64,000 nt of DNA from Spirochaeta thermophila DSM 6192 (GCF_000147075.1 NC_014484.1:434001-498000); one strand, 5' to 3'; positions 51,370 to 60,441 are shown, counted from the first letter of the stretch. Notes: a model not told the origin generated them from the sequence alone. Made by a program: numbers and translations.

Positions 51370-54198
51370 GTGAGCAGAGAGGTGTCTCCCACAAGGGAAC
51401 GATTCAGGGATCCAGACCTCCCCCTCGAGGAGCGGGTCTCGGACCTCATCTCGAGACTCACCCTGGAGGAGAAGCTCTCCCTCATCCCTGTGAGGCAGGC
51501 CGGTGTGCCGCGGTTGGGGATCGATCCCTACCCCATAGGTGGGGAGGCGGCGCACGGGGTGGCGTGGGTGGGGGAGGCCACGGTGTTTCCCCAGCCGGTG
51601 GGGCTCTCGTGTACCTGGGACAAGGACCTCCTCCGTCGGGTCGGTGAGGTGATAGGGGTGGAGGCAAGGGCCTACAGGGATATCCTGGGGACCGAGTTCG
51701 GCCTTACCCTCTGGGCCCCCACCGTGGACCTGGTGAGGGATCCCCGGTGGGGAAGGACCGAGGAGGCCTACGGCGAGGACCCCTGCCTTGCCTCGGAGCT
51801 CGCGGGAAGCCTGGTGAGGGGGATGCAGGGCGATCACCCCTTCTACCTCAGGATGGGGGCCACCCTCAAGCACTTCTTCGCGAACAACAACGAGACCGAC
51901 AGGGGCATCTCCTCTTCGGAGATCCATCCCTGGCTCATGCACAACTACTACCTCGAGGTCTTCAGGCGGATCATCGAGAGGGCCCGGGTCACCTGTATCA
52001 TGACCGCCTACAATGCGGTGAACGGTACCCCCTGTCTCCTGCATCCTGCGGTGAGGGAGCTCGTGAAGGAGCGGTGGGGCCTGCCGGGGTTCGTGGTGAC
52101 CGATGCCGCCGACTTCGGGATGACCGTGGGTATGCACGCCTATTTCGAGGATCACGCCGAATCCATCGCCGCCACGCTTCGCGCCGGGGTGGATGCCCTT
52201 ACCGAGGATGACCGCACCCTCGTGATCGAGTCCCTTCGGCGCGCCCTGGAGCGGGGGCTCCTCGAGGAAAAAGACCTCGATGCCGCGCTCCGGAACATCT
52301 TCCGGATACGGTTCAGGCTCGGCGAGTTCGATCCACCGGAGCGGAATCCCTATGCCGGGATCACGAGGGAGGCCTTGTGTGCCCCTTCCCACACCCGCCT
52401 CGCGCGGGAGGCGGCCCGGAAGAGCGTGGTCCTCCTCAAGAACGAGGGCATCCTCCCCCTGAGTGCCTCCTCTCTCCGGAGGGTGGCGGTGGTGGGCCCC
52501 CTCGCCGACGAGGTACACACCGACTGGTACAGCGGCACCCTCCCCTACGTGGTGACCCCGCTCCAGGCCCTCAAGGAGCGGCTCCCCGGGGTGGAGGTGT
52601 GGTACGAGGAAGGCTCCTCCAGGGTGCGGCTCCGCTCCGCAGCCTACGGGGGGTACCTTGCCGCGGACGAGGAGGGGAACCTCTTCCTCACCTGTCCGGG
52701 TCAGGCCCCGGGTACCGAGAGCCTCTGGGACTGGCTCGACTGGGGATGGGGAAGCCACATCTTCCGCTCTGTGCGGTCGGGCCGGTACCTCACGTGTGCC
52801 CCCGAGGGAACCGGCCTCTCGGCCACGGCCCGGCAGGTGAGGGGCTGGTTCGTCCAGGAGGTCTTCACCCTGGAAGAGCGGTGGGGAGGTCTCTGTGCCC
52901 TCCGTACCTGGCACGGGAAGTACCTCTCCTGTGATGCACAGGGTGGAGTCCACCTCTCCGACCGGGCCGAATCCATGCGGGAGCTCTTCGAGCTCGAGCC
53001 GATACGTTCTGGAGAGGAGCAGGTGCGGGCGTGTGCCGAAGCGGCCGACGTGGTCCTTGCCTTCATGGGGAACAATCCCTTCATCAACGGGAAGGAGACG
53101 GTGGACCGGCCCGATCTCGCCCTCCCCCCACTCCAGCACCGGCTGGTCCGTACGGCCTTCGAGGCGAACCCCCGTACCGTGCTCGTGCTCATCGGGAGCT
53201 ACCCGTTCGCCGTTCCTTGGGAGGATGCGCACCTCCCGGCTCTCCTCTACTCCTCCCACGGCGGACAGGAGATGGGGCAGGCCCTCGTCGATGTGCTCCT
53301 CGGCGAGGTCTCTCCTGCCGGGAGGCTCAGCCTCACCTGGTATCGTTCCTCTTCCGTGCTCTCGAGCATATTCGACTACCAGATCCACAAAGGCCGAAAG
53401 TCCTACTGGTATGCCCGGGAGGAGGACGTGCTCTACCCCTTCGGCTACGGCCTCTCCTATACCACGTTCGAGTACACAGGCATGAGGTGCGCGCCCCTCC
53501 GGGCCACCCCCGAGACCGGGGTTGAGGTTTCCTTCAGGGTGAGGAACGTGGGGCCCGTGGCCTCCGACGAGGTGGTGCAGTGCTACCTCGTCCCCCCTGA
53601 GGGGCCGTTCTCTCCCAAAAAGGTACTCGTCCGGTTCGATCGATGCCACTTTGCCCCACGAGAGGAGAAGGAGATCTCCTGGCGTCTTACGGCGGAGGAC
53701 TTCTCCTTCTGGCATCCCGTGGCCGAGGCCCGTCTCCCCCTTCCCGGGAGGTGGCGGATCCAGGTGGGCTCCTCTTCGCGTCACATCCACCTGGAAGAGG
53801 TGATCACCCTCGAGGCACCCCCCCTCCCTCACTGGACCCCGGGCCGGCGCATCCCGGTGGCCGGGGGTGAGGACGTGGAGGGGTGCGCCTATGTGGAAGG
53901 GGAGGGCCTCCATCCTGCTCTCCGGCCCCGGGGAGGGGGCCGGGCCCTCGTGCGGTGCGGGGTCCTCGAGTGCAGTGGGGACGTCCACGAGCTCCACGTC
54001 CTCGTGCGCAACGGTGCGGAGACCACCGACCTCGTGGTGCGCTGGGGCTCACACGAGGTGCGCTTCCCGAAGGCCCTTCCTTTCACCGGCGGCGAATGGA
54101 AGGAAGTCTCCCTGGAGTGCTCCCTCGCGCCGGGCAGACATGATCTCTCCATCTCCTGGAGAGGGGAGGCCGAGATCCTATGGATCCTCTTCACCTGA
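51370..54198 (+). CDS. GH3 beta-glucosidase/beta-xylosidase with fascin-like insertion
   Basis: A 942-residue cytoplasmic enzyme. The nucleophile Asp is D245 (FVVTDAADFGM), and KHFFANNNE is present upstream. Residues about 418-545 are an inserted beta-trefoil/fascin-like region (YGGYLAAD, SGRYLTC, HGKYLSCD) inside the C-terminal domain, where other GH3 enzymes carry a PA14 domain; it may shape substrate choice. A GTG start at 51370 is chosen since the promoter -10 lies at 51333-51338, which excludes the GTG at 51340. It would finish xyloglucan or cello-oligomers after GH31. Confidence 0.85.
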   Translation: MSREVSPTRERFRDPDLPLEERVSDLISRLTLEEKLSLIPVRQAGVPRLGIDPYPIGGEAAHGVAWVGEATVFPQPVGLSCTWDKDLLRRVGEVIGVEARAYRDILGTEFGLTLWAPTVDLVRDPRWGRTEEAYGEDPCLASELAGSLVRGMQGDHPFYLRMGATLKHFFANNNETDRGISSSEIHPWLMHNYYLEVFRRIIERARVTCIMTAYNAVNGTPCLLHPAVRELVKERWGLPGFVVTDAADFGMTVGMHAYFEDHAESIAATLRAGVDALTEDDRTLVIESLRRALERGLLEEKDLDAALRNIFRIRFRLGEFDPPERNPYAGITREALCAPSHTRLAREAARKSVVLLKNEGILPLSASSLRRVAVVGPLADEVHTDWYSGTLPYVVTPLQALKERLPGVEVWYEEGSSRVRLRSAAYGGYLAADEEGNLFLTCPGQAPGTESLWDWLDWGWGSHIFRSVRSGRYLTCAPEGTGLSATARQVRGWFVQEVFTLEERWGGLCALRTWHGKYLSCDAQGGVHLSDRAESMRELFELEPIRSGEEQVRACAEAADVVLAFMGNNPFINGKETVDRPDLALPPLQHRLVRTAFEANPRTVLVLIGSYPFAVPWEDAHLPALLYSSHGGQEMGQALVDVLLGEVSPAGRLSLTWYRSSSVLSSIFDYQIHKGRKSYWYAREEDVLYPFGYGLSYTTFEYTGMRCAPLRATPETGVEVSFRVRNVGPVASDEVVQCYLVPPEGPFSPKKVLVRFDRCHFAPREEKEISWRLTAEDFSFWHPVAEARLPLPGRWRIQVGSSSRHIHLEEVITLEAPPLPHWTPGRRIPVAGGEDVEGCAYVEGEGLHPALRPRGGGRALVRCGVLECSGDVHELHVLVRNGAETTDLVVRWGSHEVRFPKALPFTGGEWKEVSLECSLAPGRHDLSISWRGEAEILWILFT

Positions 54199-54224
54199 GG
54201 ACGAGAGACGAGAGGGGTATACGC

Positions 54225-55142
54225 ATGGAACCGATCCTTCACCCTGAGGACAAGGAAGACCGCAAGCACGGGACCGACGACTTTCCCTTCGCCCTCTATG
54301 ACAACTACCTGCGGTATCCCTACTTCAGCCGCTACACCATAGACCCCCACTGGCACGAGGAGATGGAGTTCCTCCTGGTGGTGCGGGGCAACGCCAGGGT
54401 GCTCAGGGACGGTGAGTTCGTGGAGGTAGGCGAGGGAGAGGCCCTCTTCATCCCTCCCAGGACCTTTCACGCCGCCGAATCGCTCGACCACCAGCCCTTT
54501 CACTTCATCGCCCTGGTCTTCCATCTCGACCTCCTGGAGGGAGAGGTCCAGGACGTGTGCCACAAGCGGTACTTCACGGGCATCAAGAAGCGGCTCCTCT
54601 CCTTCCCCGGGGTGATCTCGCGCAAGACCCTCTGGGGAAAGGCCATCCTCCATGAGCTCATGGAGGTGGTGGATCTCGCAGACCACAAGGGACCGGGGTA
54701 CGAGCTGGGTATCAAGGGCGCCCTGTTCAAGGTCTTCTCCCTCATCTTTTCGCACGGGGTGGTCCAGAAGTCCGAAGTGGCGGGCGATGTCTATGCGGTG
54801 GAGAAGATCCTCCCCGCGCTCGAGTACATCAAGGAACACTACCAGGAGAACCTCTCAGTGGATGACCTGGCGAGGCTGGTCTACCTCAGCAAGTACCACT
54901 TCATCAGGGAGTTCAAACGCCTCACGGGAAGGACCCCGGTGGAGTTCATCAACCGTTACCGGGTTCACAAGGCCATGGCCATGCTCATCGAAACCGACGA
55001 GAAGGTCCTCAACGTGGCCTACGAGTGCGGTTTCAACGATATGAGCTACTTCATCCGGCTCTTCCACAGGTTCACGGGCCTCACCCCGGCCCAGTACCGG
55101 CGGGCCTATGCACCACGGGGGGTGAAGACCGGCGGAAGGTGA
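54225..55142 (+). CDS. AraC-family transcriptional regulator with cupin domain
   Basis: A 305-residue protein. A cupin-like sugar-binding domain (about 30-110, PHWHEEMEFLLVVRG) precedes an AraC DNA-binding domain with two helix-turn-helix units (about 200-295, LARLVYLSKYHFIREFKRLTG and VAYECGFNDMSYFIRLFHRFTG). It lies inside the GH3-ABC operon and is the first candidate for the activator that binds the 21-base direct repeats at the three shared-motif promoters. The ATG at 54225 is 26 bases after GH3. Confidence 0.9.
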   Translation: MEPILHPEDKEDRKHGTDDFPFALYDNYLRYPYFSRYTIDPHWHEEMEFLLVVRGNARVLRDGEFVEVGEGEALFIPPRTFHAAESLDHQPFHFIALVFHLDLLEGEVQDVCHKRYFTGIKKRLLSFPGVISRKTLWGKAILHELMEVVDLADHKGPGYELGIKGALFKVFSLIFSHGVVQKSEVAGDVYAVEKILPALEYIKEHYQENLSVDDLARLVYLSKYHFIREFKRLTGRTPVEFINRYRVHKAMAMLIETDEKVLNVAYECGFNDMSYFIRLFHRFTGLTPAQYRRAYAPRGVKTGGR

Positions 55143-55178
55143 GGGCACGGAGCGAGACCCCATGAAAGGAGATGAGTG

Positions 55179-56135
55179 ATGCCTGCGAATGGAGCGCACC
55201 TCGTCAAGACTTCGTCCCTTAAAAAGCACACCTCCTGGTGGGCCACGGTGGTCAACCAGCGGTACCTCATCCTCATGTCGTTCCCCTTCGTGCTCTGGGT
55301 GATTGTCTTCAGGTACCTGCCCCTCTGGGGCTGGACCATGGCCTTTCAGGACTACAAACCGGGACTCCCCTTCTTCCAGCAGAAGTGGGTGGGACTCAAG
55401 TACTTCATCATCCTCTTCGAGGATCCCAAGTTCTGGGAGGTGATGAGGAACACCCTCGCCATGAGCCTCCTGGGCCTCGCCTTTGGCTTCACCCTCCCTA
55501 TCGTGCTCGCCCTCTTCCTCAACGAGATACGGCACATGCTCTTCAAGCGGGTGATCCAGACCATTACCTACCTGCCGCACTTCCTCTCCTGGGTGATCGT
55601 GGCGAGTCTCGTCTTCCAGATGCTCGGTCCTTCGGGGCCCCTCAACGAGTTTCTCCTCTCCCTGGGGGTGGTGAAGGAGCCGGTCCCCTTCCTCACGAAG
55701 CCTCACTATTTCTGGTGGGTGGTGACCTTCGCCGATGTCTGGAAGGAGATAGGGTGGAACTCCATCATCTTCCTCGCGGCGATCGCCGGGATCGACCCTG
55801 AGCTCTACGAGGCGGCCACCATGGACGGGGCAGGGAGGTTCAGGAAGATGTGGCACATCACCCTCCCGGGGATCATGCCCACGGTGATCGTGATACTCAT
55901 CATGAGTATCGGGAACCTCATCAACATCGGTTTCGAGAAGCAGTTCCTCCTGAGGACCCCCCTCACCAAGGAGTATGCGGACGTCCTCGACCTGTATGTG
56001 CTCGACTACGGGATAGGGAGCGGGAGGTACGCCCTGGGCACGGCCGCGGGGATCTTCAAGTCGGTGGTGAGCCTCATCCTCCTCTTCACGGTGAATCGCT
56101 TGAGCAAGAAGACCACAGGCATGCGGGTGCTGTAG
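55179..56135 (+). CDS. Oligosaccharide ABC transporter permease (LplB type)
   Basis: A 318-residue permease with about six membrane segments and the EAA loop EAATMDGAGRFRKMWHITLPGI (about 213-234). The ATG at 55179 follows AAAGGAGATG. Together with the next gene it should form the import channel for xyloglucan or cello-oligomers. Like the first transporter in the window, no ATPase is encoded with it. Confidence 0.9.
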   Translation: MPANGAHLVKTSSLKKHTSWWATVVNQRYLILMSFPFVLWVIVFRYLPLWGWTMAFQDYKPGLPFFQQKWVGLKYFIILFEDPKFWEVMRNTLAMSLLGLAFGFTLPIVLALFLNEIRHMLFKRVIQTITYLPHFLSWVIVASLVFQMLGPSGPLNEFLLSLGVVKEPVPFLTKPHYFWWVVTFADVWKEIGWNSIIFLAAIAGIDPELYEAATMDGAGRFRKMWHITLPGIMPTVIVILIMSIGNLINIGFEKQFLLRTPLTKEYADVLDLYVLDYGIGSGRYALGTAAGIFKSVVSLILLFTVNRLSKKTTGMRVL

Positions 56136-56145
56136 GAGGTACGTG

Positions 56146-57072
56146 ATGCGGTCAGTCGGGGTGAAGGACTACTACAGAAGGGCGAAGCTGGGTGATACGC
56201 TCTTCAATGCCTTCAACTATACGGCCATGATCCTCCTGGGGATCGCAACCCTCTATCCCTTCCTCAACGTCCTCGCCATATCCCTCAACGATTCGGTGGA
56301 CACGGTGCGGGGAGGTATCACCATCTTTCCACGGAAGTTCACCCTGGAGAACTACGCCTACCTGTTCAGCTATCCGAGTGTGGTGAGGGGTGCAGTGATG
56401 TCCGTGCTGAGGACCGCAGTGGGGACGGTGACGGGCCTGGTCTCCACCGCGATGGTGGCCTATGCGATAAGCCGAAAGGACTTCTTCGCACGCAGGTTCG
56501 TCACCGGGATCTTCGTGATGACCATGTACATAAGCGCGGGGCTCATCCCGGACTACATGCTCATCCGATCGCTCGGGCTCATCAACAACTTCCTGGTGTA
56601 CATCCTCCCCGGGCTCATCAGCGCCTTCAACGTGATCGTCCTGCGCTCGTACATCGAGGGACTGCCGTACGAGCTCCAGGAGTCGGCCAAGATCGATGGG
56701 GCCAACGACTTCGTGATCTTCTCCCGGGTGGTGATGCCCCTCTGCCTCCCCGTGCTCGCCACCATCGCCCTCTTCATCGCCGTGGGGCACTGGAACTCGT
56801 GGTTCGACACCTACCTCTACGCGAGCTCCAACAAGTACCTCACCACCCTCCAGTTCGAGCTCCAGAAGATCCTCACCAACGTCCAATCCCAGGCCGCAGC
56901 CTCGGCCCAGGATATCTACAGCTATGCCCTCACCGAGCAGGCCCGGAGGGTCTCCCCTGAGTCCATTCGCATGGCGATGACCATCGTGGCCACGGTGCCC
57001 ATCCTCTGTGTGTACCCCTTCCTTCAGAAGTACTTCACCAGGGGACTGGTCCTTGGGGCCTTGAAACAGTAG
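56146..57072 (+). CDS. Oligosaccharide ABC transporter permease (LplC type)
   Basis: A 308-residue permease with about six membrane segments and the coupling loop QESAKIDGANDFVIFSRVVMPL (about 181-202). GTAGGAGGTACG leads the ATG at 56146, 10 bases after the partner permease. Confidence 0.9.
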   Translation: MRSVGVKDYYRRAKLGDTLFNAFNYTAMILLGIATLYPFLNVLAISLNDSVDTVRGGITIFPRKFTLENYAYLFSYPSVVRGAVMSVLRTAVGTVTGLVSTAMVAYAISRKDFFARRFVTGIFVMTMYISAGLIPDYMLIRSLGLINNFLVYILPGLISAFNVIVLRSYIEGLPYELQESAKIDGANDFVIFSRVVMPLCLPVLATIALFIAVGHWNSWFDTYLYASSNKYLTTLQFELQKILTNVQSQAAASAQDIYSYALTEQARRVSPESIRMAMTIVATVPILCVYPFLQKYFTRGLVLGALKQ

Positions 57073-57120
57073 GCGAGCCGCCCGTCGGGCGGAATGTATA
57101 CCTTAACCAGGAGGTGTCTG

Positions 57121-58791
57121 ATGAAGAGACTGCTGCCTCTCCTCCTCCTTATCCCCATGGTGCTGTCCGCCACGGGTCAGGGGGAGAAAGCCGCCGAGAC
57201 TACGGTCGGCACCAAAACGCCGATCACGTTCACCATGTTCAACGCAGAGGTGAACCCCAACTGGGACGAGTTCCAGAGCCCGGTGGCCCAGGAGATCAAG
57301 AAGCGCACCGGGGTGACGCTCGAGATCGAGTTCGCGGTGGGCGATCCGAAACAGAAGCTCGCGGTGATGGCTGCGAGCGGCGACTACCCGGATCTGGTCT
57401 ACGCCAAGGGGGATCTCAACCTGCTCAAGGATGCGGGGGGCATCCTCCAGCTCGACGAGCTCATCGATCAGTACGGTCCCAACCTCAAGAAGATGTACGG
57501 GCAGTTCTACGATCGCCTCAGGTGGAGCAAAGAGGACCCGCACATCTACTACGTGGGAAGCTATCCTGTCCATGACCCGATCATCGTGCCCAACGGACTC
57601 TTCTGGCTCCAGCACGCCGTGGTCCTCGAGCTGGGCTTCCCCCGCCTCGAGACCCTCAAGGATTTCGAGAATGCCATCAAGACCTACTATGCGAAGCATC
57701 CCACCATCAACGGACAGCCCACCATCCCCATGACCTTGCTTGCGGACGGATGGCGGTTCCTCATCTCGGTGACCAACCCGGCATGGGCCGCCACCGGTGG
57801 GTCCGATGATGGCGAGTGGTACGTGGATCAGGAGACCTTCAAGGCCGTGCGCCACCACACCAGACAGATCGAGCGGGAGTACTTCAGGTGGCTCAACCAC
57901 ATGTGGAACGAGGGGCTCCTCGACAGGGAGAGCTTCATCCAGAAGTACGACCAGTACAAGGCCAAGATCGCCTCGGGGAGGGTGCTCGCCCTCGCCGATG
58001 CCGCGTGGGAGATCTCGGAGCCGGTGACCGCGTTGCGACAGGCGGGGATGGAGGAACGGATGTACGGGCAGTACCCCGTGGTCATCAGTGAGGATGTGGT
58101 ATGTAGGGTGAACCAGTCGCCTGGGTATTCGGGCGGATGGGGCGTCGCGCTCACCGTGGACTGCAAGGACCCCGCACGGGCCATCGAGTTCCTCGACTGG
58201 ATGGCGACCGAGGAGGCCCAGATACTCACCCACTGGGGTATCGAGGGAGTGCACTGGAAGTACGACGAGAACGGCAAACGGGTCTTCCTCCCCGAGATCG
58301 ACCGGATGCGGCGGACCGACCCCGCCTTCTCCAAGAAGACGGGCATAGGGAACTACAGCTATCCCTTCCCGCAGTGGGGCCGCATCAAGGACTCCACCGG
58401 AAACTACATCATGCCCGACAGCGAGCCCGAGGACCAGATCAAGAACTACACCGAGGTGGAGAAGAAGGTCCTCGCCGGCTACGGAGCCAGGATGTGGATG
58501 GATCTCTTCCCCGGTCCGGATGAGTTCCCGCCCAAACCCTATGGGGCTGCGTGGATGATCAGGATAGACGATCCCGATCTGGTGGCCATCGACAACAGGG
58601 TGCGTGACGATATAGGGATGAGGAGGATTCCAGAGGCCATCATGGCTCCGCCTGAGAAGTTCGACGAGATCTGGGACGCCTATCTCAAAGAGATGGAGGA
58701 GGCAGGTCTGCCCAGACTCACCGAGGAGTTCAACCGCCTCCTGAGGGAGCGTATAGAGCTCTGGAATCCGGGCTTCACCTTCCCGGAGTGA
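57121..58791 (+). CDS. Extracellular oligosaccharide-binding protein (LplA type)
   Basis: A 556-residue secreted protein with a signal peptide (about 1-20) and no lipobox. The size and position after two permeases mark it as the binding component of the second LplABC-like importer. AGGAGGTGTCTG precedes the ATG at 57121. An intrinsic terminator directly after it ends the five-gene operon GH3-AraC-permease-permease-binding protein. Confidence 0.88.
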   Translation: MKRLLPLLLLIPMVLSATGQGEKAAETTVGTKTPITFTMFNAEVNPNWDEFQSPVAQEIKKRTGVTLEIEFAVGDPKQKLAVMAASGDYPDLVYAKGDLNLLKDAGGILQLDELIDQYGPNLKKMYGQFYDRLRWSKEDPHIYYVGSYPVHDPIIVPNGLFWLQHAVVLELGFPRLETLKDFENAIKTYYAKHPTINGQPTIPMTLLADGWRFLISVTNPAWAATGGSDDGEWYVDQETFKAVRHHTRQIEREYFRWLNHMWNEGLLDRESFIQKYDQYKAKIASGRVLALADAAWEISEPVTALRQAGMEERMYGQYPVVISEDVVCRVNQSPGYSGGWGVALTVDCKDPARAIEFLDWMATEEAQILTHWGIEGVHWKYDENGKRVFLPEIDRMRRTDPAFSKKTGIGNYSYPFPQWGRIKDSTGNYIMPDSEPEDQIKNYTEVEKKVLAGYGARMWMDLFPGPDEFPPKPYGAAWMIRIDDPDLVAIDNRVRDDIGMRRIPEAIMAPPEKFDEIWDAYLKEMEEAGLPRLTEEFNRLLRERIELWNPGFTFPE

Positions 58792-58812
58792 TCCGGGGTA
58801 CGGTACCTCCTG

Positions 58813-58843
58813 CCCTGCCGGTCTCCACCCGGCAGGGTTTTTT
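58813..58843 (+). terminator. Intrinsic terminator of the GH3-ABC operon
   Basis: CCCTGCCGG / CCGGCAGGG, 9 pairs, followed by TTTTTT. Confidence 0.9.
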
Positions 58844-58867
58844 GTGGAATCGTGGTATATGGGCAGC

Positions 58868-58929
58868 GCAATTTTGTCATGATATTCCGCAACATATGCA
58901 AAGACCACATCTCCCTGGGGGCTCATAAT
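58868..58929 (+). promoter_or_regulatory. Activator-type promoter before the GH74 remnant and GH12 (shared motif, copy 3)
   Basis: GCAATTTTGTCAT (from 58868) and half-site CAACAT 21 bases later precede the -10 CATAAT (58924-58929), again at 56 bases. The transcript runs through the GH74 remnant into the GH12-CBM64 gene. Confidence 0.68.
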
Positions 58930-58952
58930 AGAAGAGATCTCGGCGAGAATGA

Positions 58953-59105
58953 GGTGTCTATGAGGGGGCAGGGGGCTGGCATACCCAGTAGTGTGGAGTG
59001 ACGATGTGTATCGCGGGTGACCGTCGGGTCTACGGACGGGTCTACACGGGCACCGACGGGAGGGGGATCGTCTACTGGGAGCTCGAACGGCTCCCGGGTC
59101 TGTAG
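58953..59105 (+). pseudogene. Remnant of a GH74-type xyloglucanase gene (C-terminal tail)
   Basis: The frame ending at 59105 reads GDRRVYGRVYTGTDGRGIVY, which matches the conserved end of GH74 enzymes (GDPRVYGRVYxGTxGRGI). Upstream the frame is broken by a TAG at 58989-58991 and there is no room for the other roughly 700 residues. A good ribosome site (GAGGTG) with ATG at 58960 opens a 13-codon frame only. So the promoter, start region and tail remain after a large internal deletion. The family call rests on this short motif. Confidence 0.6.
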
Positions 59106-59148
59106 AAGGCCACCTTCCGCCGTAGGCGGATGGATCATATGCCTTCTG
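59104..59148 (+). promoter_or_regulatory. Stem-loop just before the GH12 ribosome site
   Basis: AGAAGGC (59105-59111) pairs with GCCTTCT (59141-59147), and inside it CCGCC-GTA-GGCGG forms a second hairpin. The structure ends 3 bases before GGGAGGTG, the ribosome site of the GH12 gene. It may be a processing signal or a translation control element. Confidence 0.5.
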
Positions 59149-59158
59149 GGAGGTGTTC

Positions 59159-60265
59159 ATGAAACACACGAAACCCCTGTGGGGTGCAGCCCTCGCAGCA
59201 CTCGTGCTGCTGGGAGGGTGCACCGAGGTCGTATCTCCCGGTGCAACCGGTGAGATCTCATCCCGAGCGGTATGGGAGTCCTGGGACCAGTGGGCAACGT
59301 GGACCGATGGGGAGTACACCCTCTACAACAATGTCTGGGGAAGCGGGGCAGGATCACAGAGGATATGGGCGAACGCCTACTACGACTGGGGAGTGTGGGC
59401 GGACCATCCGGATACAGGCGGGGTCAAGTCGTATCCCAACGTGAGCAGGATGATCAACATAAAGATAAGCGAGATTGATAGCCTCACCAGCTCCTTCACC
59501 ATCGCCACCAGGCCCTCCGATGGTGCCTACAACTCCACCTACGATGTGTGGCTTGGAGACTACGCCTACGAGGTGATGCTCTGGATGAACCATGTGGGAG
59601 AGGTGAAACCCATCTCCTATGAGTGGGACAGTTCTGGTAATCCTGTGCCAGTCTACTCCGATGTCACGGTGGGCGGCCACACGTGGAATGTGTACAGGGG
59701 TACCAACGGTTCCCAGGAGGTCTTCTCGTTCGTGAGGACCTCTGCCCTGGATACAGGCACGGTGGACATAAAGGCAATCCTTGAGTGGCTTCGAGATGCG
59801 GGTTGGATAGGAGATGTGGAGGTGGATCAGCTGCAGTTCGGATGGGAGATCACTTCTTCGCCGGGGGGTCGTGACTTTGCCATAAGCGCGTACGAGGTGA
59901 ACCTCTCCACCTCTGGGACAACGCCCACCCCAACTCCCACGTCCACCCCCACTCCTACCGCCACCCCTACGCCAACTTCCACTCCCACTCCGACCCCCAC
60001 CCCGACCAGCGGTGAGTATCGTGAGATCGAGCTTCCCTTCACCTACGACGGGCCGGGGGAGTATTTCTGGAAGACCGATGACTTCTCAACTGAGGTGGAC
60101 TGGGGGAGGTACGTGAACTCCTGGAATCTCGAACTTCTCGAGATCAATGGGAACGACTACACCAATAGGTGGGTGGCGCAACACCAGGTGCCTCCTGCAG
60201 CCGATGGCTACTGGTACATCCACTACAAGGGATCGTTTGACTGGTCCCATGTGGAGATGAAGTAG
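59159..60265 (+). CDS. GH12 endoglucanase/xyloglucanase lipoprotein with CBM64
   Basis: A 368-residue protein. Lipobox LLGGC (C21) anchors it outside. The GH12 domain covers about 40-250, with YNNVWG, GVKSYPN, the nucleophile E138 (YEVMLWM) and acid/base E230 (FGWEIT). A Thr-Pro linker (254-284) joins a C-terminal module (286-368) with several exposed Trp residues that matches CBM64, a cellulose-binding family known from Spirochaeta thermophila. It cuts beta-1,4-glucan or xyloglucan at the cell surface. GGGAGGTG precedes the ATG at 59159. Confidence 0.88.
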   Translation: MKHTKPLWGAALAALVLLGGCTEVVSPGATGEISSRAVWESWDQWATWTDGEYTLYNNVWGSGAGSQRIWANAYYDWGVWADHPDTGGVKSYPNVSRMINIKISEIDSLTSSFTIATRPSDGAYNSTYDVWLGDYAYEVMLWMNHVGEVKPISYEWDSSGNPVPVYSDVTVGGHTWNVYRGTNGSQEVFSFVRTSALDTGTVDIKAILEWLRDAGWIGDVEVDQLQFGWEITSSPGGRDFAISAYEVNLSTSGTTPTPTPTSTPTPTATPTPTSTPTPTPTPTSGEYREIELPFTYDGPGEYFWKTDDFSTEVDWGRYVNSWNLELLEINGNDYTNRWVAQHQVPPAADGYWYIHYKGSFDWSHVEMK

Positions 60266-60270
60266 AGGGA

Positions 60271-60300
60271 AAAGGGGGTGCCTTGAGCACCCCCTTTCTC
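60271..60300 (+). terminator. Terminator after the GH12-CBM64 gene
   Basis: AAAGGGGGTGC / GCACCCCCTTT, 11 pairs with loop CTTGA, followed by TTTCTC. Confidence 0.75.
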
Positions 60301-60379
60301 GAAGTGCGCCGAAGAGGGGCTGGGGCCTGATTTCTTTGAGAATAAAGATACCCGTAACATAATATTGAAAGGATTGAAC

Positions 60380-60424
60380 TTTACAACAGCCCGAAAGGGG
60401 GTATAATGATATGTGATATATCAC
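60380..60424 (+). promoter_or_regulatory. Promoter and palindromic operator of the 60.4-kb lipoprotein gene
   Basis: TTTACA (60380-60385) and a perfect TATAAT (60402-60407) with a 16-base spacer. The perfect 12-base palindrome GTGATATATCAC (60413-60424) sits at the expected transcription start, a typical repressor position. Confidence 0.7.
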
Positions 60425-60441
60425 TTCCAGGAGGTTGCGTC

